Shown piece by piece: positions 58,498 to 64,000 of a stretch of DNA of 64,000 nucleotides. The position numbers and the translations under genes were made by a program. The stretch comes from Roseiarcus sp963794655 (lineage in GTDB: Bacteria > Pseudomonadota > Alphaproteobacteria > Rhizobiales > Beijerinckiaceae), in contig CAWCEV010000008.1 in NCBI GenBank assembly GCA_963794655.1, forward strand, positions 744,001 to 808,000, given 5' to 3'. Under the pieces are notes generated by a model. It ran no database searches and was not told the DNA's origin. It saw only the letters and a list, made by a program, of their open reading frames with translations. The number at the start of each line of letters is the position of its first letter. Position 1 is the first letter of the stretch.

Positions 58498-59451
58498 TTA
58501 TTTCTTGCCCTGGCGCTCTTTCAGCTCCGCCCAGAAGGCGTCGACGTTATCCTTGCTGATGATCTTGGTCGGGATGATGATGAGGCCATCCTTCGGAATG
58601 AACGACTTGTCTCCCTCAAGATACTTCGCCATGTCTTTCATGCCCTGATAACCCCACTCGTAGGGCTGCTGGACAACGGTCGAGGCGATGGTGCCTTCCT
58701 TCACGCCGCCAAGCGTAATCGGATCCTCGTCAAAACCGACGACCGTGATTTGGCCAAGCTTCCCGGCCTCCTTCAGCGCCGCGTAGATATCCGGCGTATT
58801 GTAGGAATAATAGCCGACCATGCAGTTGATCTCGGGATGAGCGGTCAGCGTGTCCTCGACGTTGCGCTTTGAACGGGTCCTGTCGATATCGTCGGCGCGC
58901 ACGTCAACGAGCTCGATCTTGGAGCCCTTGATCGTGTCTTTGAAGCCCTCGATTCGTTCCCGCGCATTGTCGGCGCCGGGCAGACCGACGAAGCCCATGC
59001 ATTTGCCGCCGTTCGGCATCGCCTTCAGCGCGATCTCGCCGGCCTGCTTGCCAGCGTCGACGTTGCTCGAGCCGATATAGGCGACGCGGCTGCTCTTGGG
59101 TGCGTCGCTGTCGGTGGTGAACAAGGCTACTTGCTTGCCGATGCGGTCGAGCGCGTCGCCCATGGTCTTCGGGTCGACCGCGCTGACCATGATGCCCGAG
59201 ACGCCGGCCGCAACGAGGTCATCCATCAGGCGGGTCTGGATCGCCGCCGACGACTGTTCGGGATATTTGAAGTCGAGCTTGTAATTCGGCAGTTCGCTCT
59301 GCGCCTTCTTGACGCCGGCCTCCGCGGCCTTCCAGAAGTCCGACGCGCCGTTCACGACGAACACGAGCGTCTTTTTGTCCGCCGCCTGGGTTGAGCTAAC
59401 GAGGCCGAGCAGCGCAGCCGCAGTGACGCCGGCTAATAAAACTCTTTTCAT
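58498..59451 (-). CDS. Ribose-type ABC substrate-binding protein
   Basis: Periplasmic binding protein of the RbsB (Peripla_BP_4) type, 317 residues from ATG 59451 (GGAGG upstream). Signal peptide 1-23 (MKRVLLAGVTAAALLGLVSS...). DKKTLVFVVNGASDFWKAAEAGVKKA begins the mature domain; NARERIEGFKDTIKGSKIELV and GFDEDPITLGGVKEGTIASTVVQQPY are typical. First gene of the importer operon (order binding protein, ATPase, permease). The sugar or polyol is not predictable. Confidence 0.95.
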   Translation of the reverse strand: MKRVLLAGVTAAALLGLVSSTQAADKKTLVFVVNGASDFWKAAEAGVKKAQSELPNYKLDFKYPEQSSAAIQTRLMDDLVAAGVSGIMVSAVDPKTMGDALDRIGKQVALFTTDSDAPKSSRVAYIGSSNVDAGKQAGEIALKAMPNGGKCMGFVGLPGADNARERIEGFKDTIKGSKIELVDVRADDIDRTRSKRNVEDTLTAHPEINCMVGYYSYNTPDIYAALKEAGKLGQITVVGFDEDPITLGGVKEGTIASTVVQQPYEWGYQGMKDMAKYLEGDKSFIPKDGLIIIPTKIISKDNVDAFWAELKERQGKK

Positions 59452-59477
59452 TCGATTTCCTCCCTGGGACGCCCGAA

Positions 59478-59496
59478 CCAGCAAGATTCATGCTGG
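59478..59496. promoter_or_regulatory. Dyad in importer leader
   Basis: CCAGCA-N7-TGCTGG lies 27 bases upstream of the binding-protein start. It may be an operator or a short leader hairpin. No matching repressor gene is adjacent. Confidence 0.3.
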
Positions 59497-59622
59497 CGGA
59501 CATTTACGCCTTCGAGCCTCTGGCCGGCCCTGACCGGATGATTTCCTAGAGTTAGGTTCGGATACGGTCAAGCATCAGTGCGGACGGGAGGGTTGCACAA
59601 CCGGACGAAAGAACGGTTTGGA

Positions 59623-60456
59623 TCACCCGGCGAGGGTCAAGTCGACGCCGCCGGCGCTGAGTGTCCGGCCGTTGGCTGTCGCTTCTTCGACCCGGTCGAG
59701 CCTCAGGAGCGCGAGCGCTTCGCGCCCGGACGACGAGCCCAGAGTCCCGACCGCGAGCTCCCGATCCAGAACCGCCACGCCCGGCTCCGGGGGCGGTCCT
59801 TCGAGCTTGACCCGCACGATCCGCTTTCGCGCCGTTCCGCGGTGCTTCATGCGCGAAACGACCTCCTGCCCGACATAACAGCCCTTGTCGAAATCGACGC
59901 CATGCAAAAGGTCGAGGTTAACGTCGTGCGGAAAGGCGTCGCCATAGGCGAAATCGAGTCCGCCTGTCGGTGTGACCGCGCCGATGCGCAGGCCCTCGTA
60001 TTCATTGATATGCTCCGCCCCAATAACGCCAGCGGTCGGGCGCGGCAGAATCGCCCGCCAGCCGAGGCGCCGGTCACGCGGATCGGCATAAACGAGGGCG
60101 CCCTCGATCGCGGCCGGCTCGCCGCCCCAAAAGGCGGCGACGGCGCTTTCGGCGCTTATGTCGGCGATCGTGACCTTCGCGCGCAGCTTATAGAACCCGA
60201 GCCGTCGGGCGAGTTCGGGCGCCTGCGCCGCAGCGCAATCGAGGAGGTACGCTGCCCCGTCGGCGTCGGGCGCGCGCACGACAATCATGTCGAACAGTAT
60301 CTTGCCCTGCGGAGTGAGAAGCGCCGCATAGCGCGCTTCGCCCGCCTCGAGCCCCTCGATGTCGTTGGTCAGGAGACCTTGGAGGAACACTGCCGCGTCC
60401 GCGCCGTTCACCGAAACGACGCCACGATCCCCGAGCACGGCGGCCTTCTTGCTCAT
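59623..60456 (-). CDS. ygfZ: YgfZ-type folate-binding protein
   Basis: 277 residues, GcvT-like fold. The signature DKGCYVGQEVVSRMKHRG is intact; its cysteine is the key residue. AVFLQGLLTNDIEG opens the fold. YgfZ (Iba57-like) helps maintain iron-sulphur enzymes with tetrahydrofolate. GGAGG is 6 bases before ATG 60456; ATG 60459 is nearly equivalent. Divergent from pyrC. Confidence 0.94.
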   Translation of the reverse strand: MSKKAAVLGDRGVVSVNGADAAVFLQGLLTNDIEGLEAGEARYAALLTPQGKILFDMIVVRAPDADGAAYLLDCAAAQAPELARRLGFYKLRAKVTIADISAESAVAAFWGGEPAAIEGALVYADPRDRRLGWRAILPRPTAGVIGAEHINEYEGLRIGAVTPTGGLDFAYGDAFPHDVNLDLLHGVDFDKGCYVGQEVVSRMKHRGTARKRIVRVKLEGPPPEPGVAVLDRELAVGTLGSSSGREALALLRLDRVEEATANGRTLSAGGVDLTLAG

Positions 60457-60537
60457 CATTCGCCTCCAGTCGTGCTTGCAAGGACGGAGACTGTCAAATA
60501 GGCCGCTTTCGCGCCACTGCAAGAAAGGAATGAGGCC

Positions 60538-61854
60538 ATGCCGCCGGCTTTCGATTGCGTGCTCGTCAATGGGACCGTGGTCAATCAGGACGGGATCGGC
60601 GTCCGCGACATCGGCGTTCGCGACGGACGCATCGCCGGGATCGGCGCCTTGGGCACAGCGGCGGCGGGCGAAAGCATCGATTGCCGCGGCTTGCACATTC
60701 TTCCCGGCGTCATCGATTCCCAGGTCCATTTTCGCGAGCCGGGCCTCGTTCACAAGGAGGACCTGGAGACCGGCTCGCGCGCGGCGGTGCTCGGCGGCGT
60801 GACCGCGGTTTTCGAAATGCCCAATACCGATCCGACGACGACCAGCGCCGAGGCTCTCGCCGACAAGCTTCTGCGGGCTAAGGGCCGCATGCATTGCGAC
60901 TTTGCGTTCTGGGTCGGCGGCACGCATGAAAACGTCGCCGATCTGCCTGAACTTGAGCGCTTGCCGGGAGCGGCGGGGATCAAGGTGTTCATGGGTTCAT
61001 CGACCGGGCGCCTCCTGGTCGCGGACGACGCGGGAGTGCTGGCGATCCTCAAGCGGATCCGCCGCCGCGCCGCGTTCCACAGCGAGGACGAGGCGCGGCT
61101 CAATGAGCGGAGAAGCCTGCGCGTTGAAGGGGACGCGTCGTCGCATCCCATATGGCGCGATGAGATCGCAGCCTTGCGCTCGACCGAGCGCCTGATCCGC
61201 CTCGCGCGCGAGGCGCGGGCGCAAGTGCATGTGCTGCACATTTCGACCGGCGAGGAGATGGATTTTCTGGCGGGCGCCAAGGACGTGGCCAGCTGCGAGG
61301 CGACGCCGCATCACCTGACGCTGAGCGCGGAGGACTACCCCCGCCTCGGGACAAGAATGCAGATGAACCCGCCGGTGCGCGGCCGAAACCATCGCGACGC
61401 GATCTGGCGCGGGCTTCAGGCTGGCGTCGTCGACGTCCTCGGTTCCGACCACGCGCCCCATACGCTCGACGAGAAGGCCAAGGCCTATCCGGCAAGCCCG
61501 TCCGGCATGACCGGCGTCCAGACGCTGGTTCCAATCATGCTCGACCACGTCAATGCGGGGCGGCTCACGCTCGAGCGGTTCGTCGATTTGACCAGCGCCG
61601 GGCCCCAGCGCCTGTTCGGGATCGTCGGCAAGGGCCGCATCGCGGCAGGCTACGACGCCGATTTCACGATCGTCGATATGAAGCGCCGCGAGACGATCCG
61701 CGATTCCTGGATCGCCTCGCGCTCGCGCTGGACCCCTTACGACGGCAAGACCGTCATTGGCTGGCCGGTCGGAGCCATGATCCGTGGGCGCCGGGTGATG
61801 TGGGACGGGGAGATTGTCGAGCCGGCGGCGGGGGACGCGGTGAGGTTCGCATGA
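60538..61854 (+). CDS. pyrC: Dihydroorotase
   Basis: 438 residues, amidohydrolase fold, third step of pyrimidine synthesis. IDSQVHFREPG replaces the usual H-x-H by Gln-Val-His, a variant known in this group. GIKVFMGSS carries the carbamylated lysine position, HSED and HVLHIST the histidines, and LGSDHAPHT the catalytic aspartate. AAGGAATGAGG precedes the ATG. Divergent from ygfZ and convergent with hicB. Confidence 0.95.
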   Translation: MPPAFDCVLVNGTVVNQDGIGVRDIGVRDGRIAGIGALGTAAAGESIDCRGLHILPGVIDSQVHFREPGLVHKEDLETGSRAAVLGGVTAVFEMPNTDPTTTSAEALADKLLRAKGRMHCDFAFWVGGTHENVADLPELERLPGAAGIKVFMGSSTGRLLVADDAGVLAILKRIRRRAAFHSEDEARLNERRSLRVEGDASSHPIWRDEIAALRSTERLIRLAREARAQVHVLHISTGEEMDFLAGAKDVASCEATPHHLTLSAEDYPRLGTRMQMNPPVRGRNHRDAIWRGLQAGVVDVLGSDHAPHTLDEKAKAYPASPSGMTGVQTLVPIMLDHVNAGRLTLERFVDLTSAGPQRLFGIVGKGRIAAGYDADFTIVDMKRRETIRDSWIASRSRWTPYDGKTVIGWPVGAMIRGRRVMWDGEIVEPAAGDAVRFA

Positions 61855-61863
61855 CCCGGAGCT

Positions 61864-62253
61864 TCAGCGCTCAATGGCGAGCTTGGCAATATAGCCGGAC
61901 CGGGTCTCGCCGGCGGCGCGCGCTTCGTCGTCCAGGCGCCGCAGCACCCGCCGCGGCAGAGTGATGTTGACCCGCGCAATCGTGTCGTCGAGCGCAGCGG
62001 GATCAATCGTCACAAGCGAAAGGATCCAACCGGCGAATTCGGGCTTGGCGCGGATGGCCTCGAGCGAGGCCGGCGGCGGAATCGCATCCCCGGCGTCCAG
62101 TGCAGCCTCGATCCATGCGAGGCCCGCCTCTTCCGCACCAGCGATCGCCTCTTCCAGCGTGTCGCCGGCAGAGAAGCAGCCGGGCAAGTCGGGAATGACT
62201 ACGCCATAAGCGCTCTGTTTGGTCCGGGGTTCGATGGCGATGGGATAACGCAT
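61864..62253 (-). CDS. hicB: HicB-type antitoxin
   Basis: 129 residues from ATG 62253. An N-terminal partial RNase-H fold (YGVVIPDLPGCFSAGDTLEEAI) masks HicA, and a C-terminal ribbon-helix-helix (VNITLPRRVLRRLDDEARAA) binds DNA. It lies 4 bases after the hicA stop, the usual toxin-first order. It should neutralise HicA and repress the shared promoter. Confidence 0.95.
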   Translation of the reverse strand: MRYPIAIEPRTKQSAYGVVIPDLPGCFSAGDTLEEAIAGAEEAGLAWIEAALDAGDAIPPPASLEAIRAKPEFAGWILSLVTIDPAALDDTIARVNITLPRRVLRRLDDEARAAGETRSGYIAKLAIER

Positions 62254-62257
62254 AAAG

Positions 62258-62437
62258 TTAAAGGCCAGCTTGCTTACGAATCGCGGCGACAAGGCCGACG
62301 CCCAACTCGTGTTTTGGATGCGGCACGACCAAGATGCCAGCCCGCTGGGGATGAATAAAAACGTGATGAGAGCCGCGAACCCGTTTCAAGACCCATCCGG
62401 CCCTTTCCAATTGGCGGATGAGGTCGGCGCTCCGCAT
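62258..62437 (-). CDS. hicA: HicA-type mRNA interferase toxin
   Basis: 59 residues from ATG 62437 (MRSADLIRQLERAGW). It has the double-stranded RNA-binding-like fold with the catalytic histidine in RGSHHVFIHP, and ends HELGVGLVAAIRKQAGL. HicA degrades mRNA when freed from HicB. An earlier in-frame start (62455) would place the start inside the promoter palindrome and is unlikely. Confidence 0.95.
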   Translation of the reverse strand: MRSADLIRQLERAGWVLKRVRGSHHVFIHPQRAGILVVPHPKHELGVGLVAAIRKQAGL

Positions 62438-62438
62438 A

Positions 62439-62472
62439 GTGTGTATTATACACACCCCGGAGCGCGGTTCAA
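62439..62472 (-). promoter_or_regulatory. hicAB promoter and palindromic operator
   Basis: The operator is a perfect 17-bp palindrome, GTGTGTAT-T-ATACACAC (62439-62455). On the minus strand it contains TATAAT (62450-62445) as a perfect -10 box; TTGAAC (62472-62467) 16 bases upstream is a fair -35. Transcription should start at about 62438, at or next to the hicA ATG (62437). HicB binding would block the promoter directly. Confidence 0.8.
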
Positions 62473-62517
62473 GAGCCGGGCAACCTTTTCATTCAGCCGC
62501 GTGAGGCGATTTTGTCC

Positions 62518-62991
62518 CTAGCCCATCACCTGCATCGTCAGCCAAGTCGCCGCCAGCGCCGGCTTGTGGGCTCCCTCGATCTCGATGCTCAACTCATAGG
62601 TCAAAAGCCATTCGCGCGCTGAGCGGGCCGTCGCCGCCTGCAAAGTGAAATGGCCGCGAACGCGGCCGCCCGAGCGCACGGGATGGATGAAGCGCACCCG
62701 CTCGAAGCCGTAGTTCACCCCATGGACGGCGCCTTCGATCCTGGGCAGCGCGCTATAGGCCATGGTCGAAAGCAGCGAGAGGGTGAGGAATCCGTGCGCG
62801 ACCGTGCCGCCGAACGCGGTCGCGCTCGCCCGCTCGGGATCGACGTGGATGAACTGCTCGTCCTCGGTGATCTTGGCGAATGCGTCGATCCGCTCCTGAT
62901 CGACGGTCAGCCAGCGCGAGACGAAGCTCTTCCCGACCATCGCCGAGAGGTCGCCCGCCGGAATTTTCTTTACGTCTGCCCAATCGTTCAT
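62518..62991 (-). CDS. MaoC-like (NodN-type) dehydratase
   Basis: 157 residues, hot-dog fold enoyl-CoA hydratase family: FAKITEDEQFIHVDPERA carries the catalytic Asp and His, and FGGTVAHGFLTLSLLSTM follows, as in NodN. It overlaps the preceding SDR gene by 4 bases (ATGA). The pair may run reversible hydration and reduction of short acyl-CoAs, or act on a polyhydroxyalkanoate precursor; this is inference. Confidence 0.93.
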   Translation of the reverse strand: MNDWADVKKIPAGDLSAMVGKSFVSRWLTVDQERIDAFAKITEDEQFIHVDPERASATAFGGTVAHGFLTLSLLSTMAYSALPRIEGAVHGVNYGFERVRFIHPVRSGGRVRGHFTLQAATARSAREWLLTYELSIEIEGAHKPALAATWLTMQVMG

Positions 62992-63800
62992 GCCTCGCCT
63001 CCGAACATCGATGGCGGCGGGGCGACCGAAAGGCCGCCGTCGACCGGCAGGATCGCGCCGGTCGTATAGGCCCCACCGCGCCCGGCCAGAAACAGGATCG
63101 CGCCGGCGATGTCGTCTTCGCGACCCAACCGGCGCATCGGCACGGTTTTCGCGCCCCGCGCCGCGCCCGTTTCGTCGCCGATCGCGAATCGCGTCATGTT
63201 GGTGGGAAATGGGCCCGGCGCGATCGCGTTGACCGTCACCTGCCGGCCGGCGAACTCCTGGGCAAGGATGCGGGTCAGATGATGCACCGCCGCCTTGGAG
63301 GCGGAATAAGCGTAGGCGTTCTCGGCGCCGGTCGCCGTGCCCATCACCGAGCCGAGGTTGACGATGGTCGAGGGCCGCTCGGCGTTGGCGGCGGCGAATA
63401 GCATCGGCGAGAGATCGCGGGTGAGCGAGAACAGGCCGGCGACATTGACGCTCATCACCCGCTCCCAGGCCTTCCACGGATAGGTCTTGAACGGCTCCCC
63501 CCAGGTCAGGCCGGCATTGTTGACGAGAATATGCAGGACATCCGTACGCTTGCGAGTCTCCGCCGCCAGGGCCGAGACGCCCGCCTCGTTCGCGACCGTG
63601 CCGCCGAAGCCCTCGCAGGGCCCGATCGCGGAGAACTCCCGCGCGGCCTGCTCGCAGGCCTCGGCCTTGCGCGAGGCGATCAAGACCCGCGCCCCGGCGC
63701 CGAGCAGCGCTTCGGCGATAATCCGCCCGAGTCCGGTCGCCCCGCCGGTCACCAGCGCGGTGCGGCCCCGGACGGAAAAAAGCTCGTTTGGGCTCAACAT
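62988..63800 (-). CDS. SDR family oxidoreductase
   Basis: 270 residues from ATG 63800 (GGGAGCC upstream). TGGATGLGR, NNAGLTWGEPFK, the catalytic serine in NLGSVMG, YAYSASKAAVHHL, and GGAYTTGAILPVDGG. This is a classical NAD(P) SDR of the 3-oxoacyl reductase/gluconate dehydrogenase type. It is first in an operon with the MaoC-like gene. Confidence 0.93.
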   Translation of the reverse strand: MLSPNELFSVRGRTALVTGGATGLGRIIAEALLGAGARVLIASRKAEACEQAAREFSAIGPCEGFGGTVANEAGVSALAAETRKRTDVLHILVNNAGLTWGEPFKTYPWKAWERVMSVNVAGLFSLTRDLSPMLFAAANAERPSTIVNLGSVMGTATGAENAYAYSASKAAVHHLTRILAQEFAGRQVTVNAIAPGPFPTNMTRFAIGDETGAARGAKTVPMRRLGREDDIAGAILFLAGRGGAYTTGAILPVDGGLSVAPPPSMFGGEA

Positions 63801-63948
63801 GGCTCCCTGCCCCGGTCGCGATTTGCTAAGGACCATAGCAACTCCGTGACGAGGGCCAAACTACGGGCGCCAATCGCATCGGACTGGTGAAATTCTGGCT
63901 GCGGGCCGCATCCGGCGCGCAGGCCGTATCGCCTCGGGGGAACGAATA

Positions 63949-64000
63949 ATGGTGGAAGAGAAGCCGCTCAGCTTTGTCGTAATGGTCGGGAGCCTGCGGA
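63949..64000 (+). CDS. NAD(P)H-dependent FMN reductase, partial
   Basis: Only the first 17 codons are in the window. They start at ATG 63949 (GGGGGAAC upstream) and read MVEEKPLSFVVMVGSLR; the end, VVMVGSLR, resembles the flavodoxin-fold opening of NADPH-dependent FMN reductases. Divergent from the SDR/MaoC operon. The rest lies past the window edge. Confidence 0.55.
   Translation, partial: MVEEKPLSFVVMVGSLR

Overview
This window is about 64 kb of GC-rich chromosomal DNA from an alphaproteobacterium, most probably a member of the Hyphomicrobiales (Rhizobiales). The evidence is the order SRP RNA - dnaX - ybaB - recR, a DnaX whose four-cysteine zinc cluster is mostly missing, lptM - lysA - DUF4175 (TIGR02302), a hisZ/hisG pair, and many isovaleryl/valine-type acyl-CoA genes. 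No methanotrophy, photosynthesis or nitrogen-fixation marker is present, so I do not name a genus. I found no rRNA, tRNA, CRISPR array, integrase or transposase gene. The only RNA gene is the 4.5S SRP RNA at 4574-4667.

Layout. 0-5.7 kb: P450, recR, ybaB, dnaX, SRP RNA and a LysR regulator. 5.8-9.7 kb: small accessory genes (DUF4242, YHS, an XRE regulator facing a SnoaL-like protein across a nested dyad, a GFA-family protein) and a quinone oxidoreductase broken by two frameshifts. 9.7-17.1 kb: O-methyltransferase, lptM-lysA, DUF4175 protein, cobalamin adenosyltransferase and anmK. 17.1-18.4 kb: two tandem secreted Gly/His/Trp-rich proteins. 18.5-30 kb: valine-catabolism enzymes (mmsB, an acyl-CoA dehydrogenase, mmsA), arylamine N-acetyltransferase, a TSUP permease and a tightly coupled five-gene ABC exporter operon. 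30-33.8 kb: TetR, O-methyltransferase, a secreted caspase-like protein coupled to an L,D-transpeptidase, and a small ORF closed by an amber codon. 33.9-38.6 kb: two SDRs, then a strikingly AT-rich gene for an unrecognised 4TM-loop-4TM protein, then a Rieske ferredoxin/desaturase pair. 38.7-46.5 kb: flavin reductase, nitroreductase, a frameshifted secreted protein gene, an orphan Lrp-type RAM domain, an Ivy lysozyme inhibitor, a Na+/H+ antiporter, phosphatase, HD hydrolase, tag and acuI. 46.9-55.2 kb: hisG, hisZ, an MscS-type channel, Ada-like protein, PPOX-family protein, DUF4331 and DUF2461, with two copies of a 90-bp palindromic repeat. 55.4-64 kb: UspA, a ribose-type ABC importer, ygfZ, pyrC, hicAB, a MaoC/SDR pair and the start of a flavin reductase.

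How the parts connect. Housekeeping blocks (dnaX-recR, lysA, his, pyrC) alternate with catabolic and stress modules. mmsA, mmsB and the acyl-CoA dehydrogenase are three steps of valine breakdown but are scattered rather than in one operon. The exporter operon (22.4-27.6 kb) and the sugar importer (55.9-59.5 kb) are each complete.

The most unusual signals are the AT-rich island at about 35.49-37.23 kb, whose edges fall inside the ends of neighbouring reading frames, and the hicAB promoter, where a 17-bp palindrome contains a perfect -10 box placed so that the hicA message should be almost leaderless. Also notable are the nested dyad between the XRE and SnoaL genes, the caspase/L,D-transpeptidase GTGA coupling, and two genes that look frameshifted.
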